DNA from: an uncultured Bacillota bacterium
GTDB lineage: Bacteria; Bacillota; Dehalobacteriia; UBA4068; UBA4997
Assembly: GCA_948907985.1 (NCBI GenBank)
Contig: CAQWMM010000019.1
Location: 1-28,010 of the forward strand
Direction of reading: 5' to 3'
Length of the DNA: 28,010 bases
Position numbers and translations under genes: made by a program
Shown: piece by piece, positions 21,407-27,828 of the stretch
Layout: every line of letters starts with the position of its first letter
How positions within the stretch are numbered: position 1 is the first letter of the stretch
Notes under the pieces: generated by a model
Databases searched by the model: none
Told to the model about the DNA's origin: nothing
Seen by the model: the letters and a program-made list of their open reading frames with translations, nothing else

Positions 21407-22234
21407 CTACTTGTTGCGCCGACGAATAATCAGTTTGTTGGACTGCTTCTTCTTATCTCTGGTCTTAACACCCAAAGCCGGCTTGCCCCAAGGAGTAACC
21501 GGATTGCGGCCCACCGGGGATCTGCCCTCGCCGCCGCCATGCGGGTGATCGCAGGGATTCATAACCACGCCGCGGTTCGCCGGGCGAATACCCAGCCAGC
21601 GATTGCGGCCCGCCTTGCCCAGATTGATGTTAACCTGGTCGGCATTGCCCACAATACCAATGGTCGCTTTGCAGCCGATCGGCACCTGGCGCATTTCGCC
21701 AGAGGGCAGACGCAAAGTAGCATATTTATCCAGCTTAGCCATAAGCTGTACGGATGAACCGGCCGAGCGGGCAATCTGCGCGCCGCAGCCAGGACGCATT
21801 TCAACGTTATGCACCACAGTACCAACCGGAATGTTGGCCAGCGGCAAAGCATTGCCGGTTTTAATATCCGATTCCGGCCCAGAAACCAGCATATCGCCAA
21901 CTTTCAAACCCTGCGGAGCAATGATATAGCGTTTTTCGCCGTCTACATAATGCAGCAGAGCAATGTTGGCTGTGCGGTTGGGATCATACTCAATCGTGGC
22001 CACTTTAGCCGGAACATTGTCTTTATCTCTCTTAAAATCAATCAAGCGGTACATTCTCTTATGACCGCCGCCCTGATGCCTGGTCGTCAAACGTCCCTGA
22101 TTATTGCGGCCGCCTTTTTTGTGCAGCGGTTGCAGCAAGGAGCGCTCCGGGGTTGTGGCGGTAATTTCTTCAAAGGTAGATACCGTCATACCACGCCGGC
22201 CGGGCGAAGTGGGTTTATAAACCTTTATACCCAT
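21407..22234 (-). CDS. rplB: 50S ribosomal protein L2
   Basis: 275 aa from the ATG at 22234 (MGIKVYKPTSPGRRGMTVS), preceded by GGGAGG. L2 is needed for subunit association and peptidyl-transfer. The conserved C-terminal block MNPCDHPHGGGEGRSP carries the functional histidine. KRDKDNVPAKVATIEYDPNR and the RPGCGAQIARSAGSSVQLMA segment are intact. Confidence 0.99.
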   Translation of the reverse strand: MGIKVYKPTSPGRRGMTVSTFEEITATTPERSLLQPLHKKGGRNNQGRLTTRHQGGGHKRMYRLIDFKRDKDNVPAKVATIEYDPNRTANIALLHYVDGEKRYIIAPQGLKVGDMLVSGPESDIKTGNALPLANIPVGTVVHNVEMRPGCGAQIARSAGSSVQLMAKLDKYATLRLPSGEMRQVPIGCKATIGIVGNADQVNINLGKAGRNRWLGIRPANRGVVMNPCDHPHGGGEGRSPVGRNPVTPWGKPALGVKTRDKKKQSNKLIIRRRNK

Positions 22235-22255
22235 TTGCAATACCTCCCTTTGTTA

Positions 22256-22543
22256 TTATAGACCAGAGAACATTTCGATGCTGTCGCCCTCGCGCAGAGT
22301 AACGATAGCTTTCTTCACATCAGAGCGTTTGCCCTCATAGCGCCCCATCCGCTTAACTTTGCCTTTAACGATGCGGGTATTAACGCCCAGCACCTTAACT
22401 TTAAAGGCCTCTTCCACCGCGTGCGCGATTTCAATTTTGTTAGCGTCCCTGGCAACAATAAAAGTATATTTGTTCTCTTCAATAAGACCAATAGTTTTTT
22501 CCGAGATCATCGGTTTGACTAAAACATCAGTATAATTACGCAT
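22256..22543 (-). CDS. rplW: 50S ribosomal protein L23
   Basis: 95 aa. It starts MRNYTDVLVKPMISEKTIGL. The middle holds NKYTFIVARDANKIEIAHAV and the flexible arginine/lysine loop RIVKGKVKRMGRYEGKRSD reaches into 23S rRNA. L23 is the docking site for trigger factor and SRP at the exit. Its start overlaps rplD by 8 bp. Confidence 0.98.
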   Translation of the reverse strand: MRNYTDVLVKPMISEKTIGLIEENKYTFIVARDANKIEIAHAVEEAFKVKVLGVNTRIVKGKVKRMGRYEGKRSDVKKAIVTLREGDSIEMFSGL

Positions 22544-23162
22544 TAGTCAGCACCTCCTCCAAACGAGCCACCGCATCTTTGGTGATAATCAAACGGCGGT
22601 GTTGCAGCACGTTATAGGTATTGACGCCGGCAACATTAATCGCCTCCACGCCAACCAGATTGCGAGCCGATTTAACGACATTTTCCTGATCGCCGGCAAA
22701 AACCAGCAACGCGTCAGGAGCCTCAAATTTGTTCAACAGGCTGATAACATCTTTAGTCTTTGGCGCGGCCAGCTGCAAATTATCCAAAACCACCAGCTGG
22801 TTCTCCCGCATTTTGCAGGTAAGAGCCGAGGCCAAAGCAATCCGGCGCTGCTTTCTGGGCATTTTAAAGCCATAAGAGCGGGGAGTGGGCGCGAACACCA
22901 CGCCGCCGGTACGCCAAATCGGGCTGCGGCTGCTGCCGGAACGGGCATGGCCGGTGCCTTTTTGCCGCCAGGGCTTTTTGCCGCCGCCCGAAACTTCGCT
23001 GCGGGTTTTGGCCTTTTGGGTGCCTTGCCGGCGGCTAGCCAGATACAGGACCACAGCCTGGTGCATCAGCCCTTCGTTAACTTCGCGGTTAAACACAGCG
23101 TCATTCAGCTCAAGCGTTTCCACTGCGTTGCCGTCCATATTATAAACTTGAACACTTGTCAT
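22536..23162 (-). CDS. rplD: 50S ribosomal protein L4
   Basis: 208 aa. It starts MTSVQVYNMDGNAVETLELN. The tunnel-reaching loop region KPWRQKGTGHARSGSSRSPI and the following GGVVFAPTPRSYGFKMPRK are normal. In gammaproteobacteria L4 represses the S10 operon; here the upstream leader and the rpsJ-rplC gap hold structures of unknown role. It overlaps rplW by 8 bp. Confidence 0.98.
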   Translation of the reverse strand: MTSVQVYNMDGNAVETLELNDAVFNREVNEGLMHQAVVLYLASRRQGTQKAKTRSEVSGGGKKPWRQKGTGHARSGSSRSPIWRTGGVVFAPTPRSYGFKMPRKQRRIALASALTCKMRENQLVVLDNLQLAAPKTKDVISLLNKFEAPDALLVFAGDQENVVKSARNLVGVEAINVAGVNTYNVLQHRRLIITKDAVARLEEVLTNA

Positions 23163-23185
23163 CTCTTTTGTCCTCCTCTCTTGCC

Positions 23186-23818
23186 TCAGTCTTGTGCGGC
23201 AGATTTAACGGCGGACTTGACATAAACCAAACCTTTCTTGGGGCCAGGCACAGCGCCCTTCACCAAAAGCAGGTTTCTTTCAACATCCACGCGAACGATT
23301 TCCAGATTTTGTACAGTAACCCGGTTGCCGCCCATCTGACCGGGGGAATGTTTGCCCTTAAAAGTCCGGGCAGGCCCCTTAGCGCCGGAAGACGCCGGAC
23401 GGCGGTGATTTTTGCTGCCATGGCTCATCGGCCCCTGGTGGAAATGCCATCTCTTGATGGTACCAGCAAAGCCCTTGCCCTTAGATGTGCCCTCCACATC
23501 CACCTTTTCGCCGGCAGCGAATATATCTACCTTCAATTCCTGACCGGTTTGATAAACAGAGCTGTCCGCTACGCGCATTTCGCGCAGATAGCGCAGCGGT
23601 GTAATACCGCTCTTGGCGAAGTGGCCAACCTGGGGTTTGGTGCCTTTCTTCAGCGCCTTATAGCCCATTTGCACAGCCTCGTAACCGTCGGTGGCGGTTG
23701 TTTTGATCTGCGAAATAACGCAGGGGCCGGCCTCGATCACCGTTACAGGAATCAGTTTTCCATCTTCAGTAAAAATCTGGCTCATAGCCAATTTTTTACC
23801 AATCAACATTTTTGGCAT
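23186..23818 (-). CDS. rplC: 50S ribosomal protein L3
   Basis: 210 aa. It starts MPKMLIGKKLAMSQIFTEDG after GGAGGTG. The peptidyl-transferase-reaching loop corresponds to the region around FAGTIKRWHFHQGPMSHGSK, then PGQMGGNRVTVQNLEIVRVD. The upstream 163-bp gap to rpsJ is atypically long and holds two hairpins. Confidence 0.98.
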   Translation of the reverse strand: MPKMLIGKKLAMSQIFTEDGKLIPVTVIEAGPCVISQIKTTATDGYEAVQMGYKALKKGTKPQVGHFAKSGITPLRYLREMRVADSSVYQTGQELKVDIFAAGEKVDVEGTSKGKGFAGTIKRWHFHQGPMSHGSKNHRRPASSGAKGPARTFKGKHSPGQMGGNRVTVQNLEIVRVDVERNLLLVKGAVPGPKKGLVYVKSAVKSAAQD

Positions 23819-23899
23819 TACTTACACCTCCAAAATTCAAAAATCCGAGATACGGTCATGCCAAACCGCATTGCTCGAAAGCCCCGGCCTAAGCCAATT

Positions 23900-23936
23900 C
23901 TGCAAAACCACTAGCCCGTGTGTTTCCTTTTTGCAG
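23900..23936 (-). promoter_or_regulatory. Hairpin in the rplC upstream gap
   Basis: CTGCAAAA (23900-23907) and TTTTGCAG (23929-23936) form a perfect 8-bp stem enclosing 21 nt with an inner CAC/GTG pairing. It lies between rpsJ and rplC, ~85-120 nt before the rplC ATG, as expected for a structured RNA element. Confidence 0.5.
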
Positions 23937-23950
23937 TCATAAGCCAATAA

Positions 23951-23972
23951 AAAAACTTTCAGCCGCAGGCTG
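23951..23972 (-). terminator. Attenuator-like hairpin between rpsJ and rplC
   Basis: On the minus strand CAGCC, TGC, GGCTG is followed by AAAG and seven T residues. The 5-bp stem is short but GC-rich; with the following U-tract it could cause partial termination after rpsJ. Confidence 0.45.
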
Positions 23973-23981
23973 TGGCCGAAC

Positions 23982-24290
23982 CTAAAGCTTGATGTCAATT
24001 TCAATGCCAGCCGGCAAATCCAGGTGCATCAAGGAATCGACAGTTTTGGGAGTCGGCTCCAGAATGTCAATCAGGCGTTTGTGGGTACGCATTTCAAACT
24101 GCTCACGAGAATCCTTATTGACATGAGGAGAGCGCAGAATGGTGTACACACTCTTTTCGGTGGGCAGCGGAATCGGCCCGGAAACCCTTGCGCCTGTCCT
24201 CTTGGCGGTATCCACAATTTGAACAGCCGACACATCAAGCAGCTTGTGGTCATAAGCCTTCAAACGGATACGGATTTTTTGTTGCGACAT
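23982..24290 (-). CDS. rpsJ: 30S ribosomal protein S10
   Basis: 102 aa from the ATG at 24290 (MSQQKIRIRLKAYDHKLLD), preceded by AAAGGAGG. Longer readings starting at a GTG at 24383 translate the structured leader and are not credible. Landmarks: VDTAKRTGARVSGPIPLPTE, RSPHVNKDSREQFEMRTHKR, and LPAGIEIDIKL at the end. S10 also serves as NusE in antitermination. It is the first gene of the S10 operon here; no tuf or fusA precedes it. Confidence 0.98.
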   Translation of the reverse strand: MSQQKIRIRLKAYDHKLLDVSAVQIVDTAKRTGARVSGPIPLPTEKSVYTILRSPHVNKDSREQFEMRTHKRLIDILEPTPKTVDSLMHLDLPAGIEIDIKL

Positions 24291-24433
24291 TTTTTTACCT
24301 CCTTTTCGCTCGTATTCTTTACGAACTGGCTCCGTGAGAAAACCCCTATCCGGCAGGCAAAGCCGTATAAAGCAACCTCTCACTTCATCGCTTGCATTAG
24401 TTTGGGCGCAGGCAAGCCCGGCAAACCAAACCG
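24291..24433 (-). promoter_or_regulatory. Structured 5' leader of the S10 operon
   Basis: The predicted mRNA leader of ~140 nt contains two hairpins. One pairs GTTT/AAAC and GGGC/GCCC (24400-24426). The other closes with GTGAGA/TCTCAC and encloses CGGC/GCCG (24334-24383). Position and size fit an autoregulatory leader; no family is assigned. Confidence 0.5.
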
Positions 24434-24439
24434 CTTAAT

Positions 24440-24469
24440 ATTGTACCACAGCCAAGCGGCAAAAAGCAA
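24440..24469 (-). promoter_or_regulatory. Promoter of the S10 operon (extended -10)
   Basis: On the minus strand TGGTACAAT (24448-24440) is an extended -10; a weak TTGCTT -35 (24469-24464) lies 18 bp upstream. Confidence 0.6.
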
Positions 24470-24531
24470 TACCTTTTAGCAAATTTTTTTATTATTTTAG
24501 AAAAAATGTATTAGCTTTTTATGTTTTCGCA

Positions 24532-24540
24532 TGCTATAAT
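24532..24540 (+). promoter_or_regulatory. Extended -10 promoter for the MNT-HEPN pair
   Basis: TGCTATAAT is a perfect extended -10 ahead of the ribosome site AGGGAGG (24548-24554). The -35 is weak (TTAGCT), and a second TATAAT-like box follows immediately. Confidence 0.6.
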
Positions 24541-24563
24541 TATAATCAGGGAGGCGATTGCCA

Positions 24564-24896
24564 ATGCGCACACCAGAAATTGAAATAATTAAACAGCATT
24601 TTGTAAAAAAACTTTTGCCTGTGCAAATTTATTTATTTGGTTCATATGCCAACGATACCTACACAGCCAACAGCGATTTAGATTTTTATATTATTGTTCC
24701 TGACGACGTCGCCGATTTAGCGGCCGAAACCACCAAAGCCTATCAGGCAATCCGCAAGGTAAAAAACAAACCGGTGGATATTCTGCTTGGCACCAAAAGC
24801 CATTTTGAACTACGAAAAGATCTGCCCACAATAGAAAACGAAGTATTCAGAAGCGGGGTGCTGCTTTATGACGCCGGAAACGAAAAACTGGTATGA
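24564..24896 (+). CDS. MNT-type nucleotidyltransferase (antitoxin-like)
   Basis: 110 aa from the ATG at 24564, nine bases after AGGGAGG. It is a minimal pol-beta-fold nucleotidyltransferase: GSYAN at 26-30 and the catalytic Asp38 and Asp40 (SDLDFYIIV), with a third acidic residue at Asp72 (KPVDILLG). Proteins of this type pair with HEPN proteins; in the characterised HepT-MntA system the MNT protein adenylylates and silences the HEPN RNase toxin. Its end overlaps the HEPN start by 29 bp, so they form one operon. Whether it modifies its partner here is inferred from the family. Confidence 0.9.
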   Translation: MRTPEIEIIKQHFVKKLLPVQIYLFGSYANDTYTANSDLDFYIIVPDDVADLAAETTKAYQAIRKVKNKPVDILLGTKSHFELRKDLPTIENEVFRSGVLLYDAGNEKLV

Positions 24897-25269
24897 TCTG
24901 GCCAGCGTTGATTTGGGTGTAGCCAAACATTTGGCAGCAACTTATCATCCCCAACCGCTGGAAATAATTTGTTATCATTGCCAGCAAGCCGCCGAGAAAG
25001 CCATCAAAGCTCTGATTGTTCATTATGAATTACCAATCGGCGTTCCCAAGGTGCATGACCTTTCTTTCCTGTTAAATCAACTGCACGATAAAATTGAAAT
25101 ATCCGACGACTATTATGACTATGCCGACGCTTTAACGCCTTATGGCGTGGCCGTGCGTTATCCCAACGAATTATTTTTAACCGAAAACCATGTTAAACAA
25201 GCTATAAAATATGCAGCAGCAATCATGCAATGGGCGGATAACCTCATGAATAATCCTGAAAACCAATAG
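24868..25269 (+). CDS. HEPN-domain protein, putative toxin partner of the MNT gene
   Basis: 133 aa, four-helix HEPN fold. Landmarks: CYHCQQAAEKAIKALIVHYE at ~35-54, KVHDLSFLL at 61-69, and VRYPNE at 96-101. The classic RNase Rx4-6H motif of HepT-type toxins is not clear; the arginine of RYP is followed by a histidine only 11 residues later (NH at 107-108), so nuclease activity is uncertain. The ATG lies inside the end of the MNT gene with GGGGTG upstream. MNT-first order is the reverse of the best-studied hepT-mntA pair but is common. A strong hairpin follows. Confidence 0.88.
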   Translation: MTPETKNWYDLASVDLGVAKHLAATYHPQPLEIICYHCQQAAEKAIKALIVHYELPIGVPKVHDLSFLLNQLHDKIEISDDYYDYADALTPYGVAVRYPNELFLTENHVKQAIKYAAAIMQWADNLMNNPENQ

Positions 25270-25271
25270 CA

Positions 25272-25306
25272 TAAAACAGCGGTACAATTATTGCACCGCT
25301 GTTTTA
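25272..25306. terminator. Bidirectional terminator between HEPN gene and micropeptide ORFs
   Basis: TAAAACAGCGGT and ACCGCTGTTTTA form a perfect 12-bp stem around an 11-nt loop, with T-rich sequence on the exit side for both strands. It serves the HEPN gene on the plus strand and the small ORFs on the minus strand. Confidence 0.85.
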
Positions 25307-25311
25307 TTAAA

Positions 25312-25410
25312 TCAATCGCCGTTCTGTTTCATCACCGCATATACCACAACGCCAACAAGCAGAGCCATGCCGCCCACAAATGCGGGCAGAAAAAGCAATG
25401 TCATAGCCAT
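25312..25410 (-). CDS. Hydrophobic 32-aa single-pass membrane micropeptide
   Basis: I found this ORF by hand. It has AGGGAGGG seven bases before ATG, a strong ribosome site. The product reads MAMTLLFLPAFVGGMALLVG and continues VVVYAVMKQNGD, i.e. one membrane helix with a short positive end. It follows the GGADGPT-motif ORF by 14 bp, and the terminator at 25272-25306 closes the unit. No family is recognised. Support is the ribosome site, membrane pattern and operon-like packing. Confidence 0.65.
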   Translation of the reverse strand: MAMTLLFLPAFVGGMALLVGVVVYAVMKQNGD

Positions 25411-25424
25411 ACTAAGCCCTCCCT

Positions 25425-25574
25425 TTAGTCGCTGTGCCGTTTGGCTATTGCGAACACCAAACCGCCCACCAGCAAAGCCGCCAGCAACAGGCCGCCGCCC
25501 AATAACAGTAAATTATTACTTGCCAAAAAAATGGCTGTCGGCCCGTCCGCGCCGCCGATTACACCAATACTAAT
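25425..25574 (-). CDS. GGADGPTAIF-motif membrane micropeptide, apparent ATT start
   Basis: A 49-codon ORF found by hand. The frame is closed upstream by a stop (25587-25589) and has no ATG, GTG or TTG in its first part. The ATT at 25574 is eight bases after AGGAG, so ATT is the best start. The product begins SIGVIGGADGPTAIFLASNN, then a Leu/Gly-rich helix, then AIAKRHSD. GVIGGADGPTAIF closely resembles the conserved sodium-site segment in the beta subunit of sodium-pump decarboxylases (OadB/GcdB/MmdB), but the rest of that ~370-aa protein is absent. It could be a remnant, but the intact ribosome site and tandem partner argue for a real small gene. Confidence 0.65.
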   Translation of the reverse strand: MSIGVIGGADGPTAIFLASNNLLLLGGGLLLAALLVGGLVFAIAKRHSD

Positions 25575-25621
25575 ATGATCATCTCCTCAATTATACACTA
25601 GTCAACTTCATAAATCCGAAC

Positions 25622-25726
25622 CAGCAAAAGCTCAAGAGTATATCACTACACAGAAAATTCAAGAGTGCCAAACCAGAATCAGCAAAAGCTCAAGGGTATA
25701 TCACTACACAGAAAATTCAAGAGTGC
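25622..25726. repeat. Two 47-bp direct repeats
   Basis: 25622-25668 and 25680-25726 are 47 bp each with one mismatch, 58 bp apart start to start. Each contains two copies of TCAAG(A/G)GT spaced 27 bp, so the octamer occurs four times (25632, 25659, 25690, 25717). On the minus strand each carries TGATATAC, an extended -10-like sequence, upstream of the micropeptide ORFs. Confidence 0.85.
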
Positions 25727-25815
25727 GCCAGATGCGCGGCGTCAAAATATGAATCGAGGAGGCGTACTGAAGTACGTCGACGAGGTGAATATTTTGACAA
25801 CAAAGCAGATGGCGT
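25725..25815. repeat. Long palindromic element downstream of guaB
   Basis: Nested inverted repeats: imperfect outer arms 25725-25735 / 25805-25815 (8 of 11 paired), perfect arms GTCAAAATAT (25741-25750) / ATATTTTGAC (25789-25798), and a central CGTACT-GA-AGTACG (25763-25776). Between the arms lie purine-rich GAGGAGG and CGACGAGG stretches. It looks like an interspersed structured repeat or non-autonomous element. It has no U-tract, so it is a poor intrinsic terminator for guaB. Confidence 0.7.
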
Positions 25816-25834
25816 GCTATTGGATTTTCGTTCA

Positions 25835-27286
25835 TTAGATATGGTAGTTGGGCGCCTCCTTGGTAATCTGCACATCATGCGGATGGCTTTCCAGCAAACC
25901 GGCCGCCGTAATCTTCACAAACTGCGCTTTCCGCTGCAAAGCAGGAATATCCGGCGCGCCGCAGTAACCCATACCGGCGCGAATACCGCCCAACATCTGA
26001 AAAACAGTATCGGCCAGCGTGCCTTTATAGGGAACGCGCCCCTCGATGCCCTCCGGCACCAGCTTGCTGGCGTTCTCCTGGAAGTATCTGTCCTTGGAGC
26101 CCTGTTTCATCGCCGCCAGAGAGCCCATGCCGCGATAGACTTTAAAGCTGCGCCCCTGATAAATTTCCACCTCGCCGGGGCTTTCCTCGGTGCCCGCTAA
26201 CAGGCTGCCCATCATTACACAGCTGCTGCCTGCCGCCAGCGCTTTCACAATATCGCCGGAATATTTAATGCCGCCGTCGCCGATAATCGGCACGTCATAT
26301 TTAGCCGCCACCTCCGAAGAATCCATAATCGCAGTCAACTGCGGCACGCCAATGCCGGCAATTACACGAGTGGTACAGATCGAGCCAGGGCCAATGCCCA
26401 CTTTAACGCCGTCCACACCGGCTTTAATCAAAGCTTCTGTAGCCTCGCCGGTGGCTACGTTGCCGGCTATAATATCCACATCCGGGAAAGCGTCGCGAAT
26501 TTTTGCCACCTGCTGGATAACGCCCAGCGAATGCCCATGCGCCGTGTCAATAACCAGCGCGTCCACTCCGGCGTCAATCAGGGCCTGCGCCCGCTCAAAA
26601 GTGCCAGCGCCCACGCCAATAGCCGCAGCCACCCGCAGACGGCCATTAGAATCCTTGCAAGAGTTAGGATATTTCACCATCTTCTGAATATCCTTAATAG
26701 TAACCAGCCCTTTGAGATTGTAGTCCGCGTCCACAATCGGCAGTTTTTCAATCCGGTGCTGTTTCAAAATATTTCTGGCCTCGTCGATAGATGTACCGGC
26801 CGGCGCGGTGATCAGGTTTTCGGTCGTCATAACCTCTTTAATCGGCCGGGAAAAATCCTCCTCAAAGCGCAGATCGCGGTTAGTAAGTATACCCACCAGA
26901 CGATTGTTCACCGTAACCGGCACGCCGGAAATATGATAACGCGCCATCAATTCCAGGGCGTCTTTAATGGTGTTCTCCGGAGAAAGAAAAACCGGATCAA
27001 TAATAATACCATGCTCCGAGCGTTTAACCCGGTCAACCTCAGCCGCCTGCTGTTCAATAGGCATATTTTTATGAATAACGCCAATGCCGCCCTCTCTGGC
27101 AATGGCAATCGCCATACGCGATTCGGTAACCGTATCCATGCCGGCGCTCACCAGCGGAACATTCAACCGGATATGACGGGAAAAGCGTGTGCCAATATCC
27201 ACCTCGTGTGGCAGCACACTAGATTCTGCCGGTATCAGCAGCACATCATCAAAAGTCAAGCCTTCTTTAGCAATTTTCGCAGACAA
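25835..27286 (-). CDS. guaB: IMP dehydrogenase (TTG start)
   Basis: 483 aa from a TTG at 27286, seven bases after GGAGG; the product (M)SAKIAKEGLTFDDVLLIPAE is the standard start. It oxidises IMP to XMP, the committed step of GMP synthesis. The catalytic loop is GIGPGSICTTR with Cys304; two CBS domains lie at ~95-210 (VTVNNRLVGILTNRDLR and the second repeat through GLVTIKDIQK). Other landmarks are SAGMDTVTESRMAIA, DTAHGHS, GDGGIKYSGDIVKALAAGS and the flap region YRGMGSLAAM. It has its own promoter at 27346-27374. Confidence 0.98.
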   Translation of the reverse strand: MSAKIAKEGLTFDDVLLIPAESSVLPHEVDIGTRFSRHIRLNVPLVSAGMDTVTESRMAIAIAREGGIGVIHKNMPIEQQAAEVDRVKRSEHGIIIDPVFLSPENTIKDALELMARYHISGVPVTVNNRLVGILTNRDLRFEEDFSRPIKEVMTTENLITAPAGTSIDEARNILKQHRIEKLPIVDADYNLKGLVTIKDIQKMVKYPNSCKDSNGRLRVAAAIGVGAGTFERAQALIDAGVDALVIDTAHGHSLGVIQQVAKIRDAFPDVDIIAGNVATGEATEALIKAGVDGVKVGIGPGSICTTRVIAGIGVPQLTAIMDSSEVAAKYDVPIIGDGGIKYSGDIVKALAAGSSCVMMGSLLAGTEESPGEVEIYQGRSFKVYRGMGSLAAMKQGSKDRYFQENASKLVPEGIEGRVPYKGTLADTVFQMLGGIRAGMGYCGAPDIPALQRKAQFVKITAAGLLESHPHDVQITKEAPNYHI

Positions 27287-27345
27287 AGCCGCACCTCCTC
27301 ATTCTTCCCAAAATTAGAACTCTGTCCATTCTGATTATTATTACT

Positions 27346-27374
27346 ATAATAAACTAAAAAGTACGGTTTGTCCA
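27346..27374 (-). promoter_or_regulatory. Sigma-A-type promoter for guaB
   Basis: On the minus strand TGGACA (27374-27369), 17 bp, TATTAT (27351-27346). The ~50-nt leader shows no riboswitch-sized structure. Confidence 0.75.
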
Positions 27375-27428
27375 GCCCATTTGCGGTTTTTTTTCTAAAA
27401 AATCAAAATTTTTTCGTCTTTACGACAA

Positions 27429-27467
27429 AATGAATAAGCTATCACAAAAAATGATAGCTTATTCATT
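27429..27467. terminator. 16-bp hairpin terminator overlapping the end of the coiled-coil ORF
   Basis: AATGAATAAGCTATCA and TGATAGCTTATTCATT form a perfect 16-bp stem around a 7-nt loop. It contains the stop codon of the ORF at 27459 and on the minus strand is followed by TTTTG. It insulates guaB from the upstream gene. Confidence 0.8.
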
Positions 27468-27764
27468 GATATTCATTTTCAAGCGCACAATCTGGCTGTT
27501 CTTCGCCCAAAGGCTGTTGGCCAAGGCCTGATTCTGCCGGCGCAGCCGCTGGTTTTCCATACGCAGATTACAAACCTCCACCTTGCGGTCGTTCTCCGCC
27601 CGGTCCAGCAGGCGCAACAACACCCGCCGGGATAACTTCATCTGCTCCAAACGCTCTTCCAGCGCCTCCACCCGCCTGGATAAAAGCTGTTCGGTGGGAC
27701 TGGGGGTGCGCTCGCCGCCAAAACAGGGCAACAGTTCTAATTGATAAACCTTTTCATTCGCCAA
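27459..27764 (-). CDS. Small basic coiled-coil protein of unknown function
   Basis: 101 aa from a TTG at 27764, nine bases after GGGAGG; a longer reading from a GTG at 27833 adds 23 residues, enters the tandem repeat and lacks a ribosome site. No known family. Residues ~20-100 are strongly helical with heptad-like leucines: LSRRVEALEERLEQMKLSRR, then LLRLLDRAENDRKVEV, then LRRQNQALANSL. The pattern resembles FtsB- or bZIP-like coiled coils without a membrane segment. The end (RLKMNINE) is encoded within the terminator stem. Function cannot be assigned. Confidence 0.65.
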   Translation of the reverse strand: MANEKVYQLELLPCFGGERTPSPTEQLLSRRVEALEERLEQMKLSRRVLLRLLDRAENDRKVEVCNLRMENQRLRRQNQALANSLWAKNSQIVRLKMNINE

Positions 27765-27828
27765 ATCTGCCGGCCTCCCGCTTATAATTTGCTTATAATA
27801 TATGCCGGCCAAGCCTTTTTTATTCGTG

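Noticed and set aside
24291..24383. N-terminal extension of S10 from a GTG at 24383
   Set aside because: It would translate the hairpin-rich leader, has no ribosome site, and S10 has a canonical start at 24290 behind AAAGGAGG.
25558..25581. ATG at 25581 as start of the GGADGPT micropeptide
   Set aside because: It is in another frame and reaches a stop after seven codons, and it lies directly against the ribosome site. Using it would require a frameshift.
25622..25726. Minimal CRISPR array
   Set aside because: Only two repeats with an 11-bp separator, internal octamer repetition and no cas genes.
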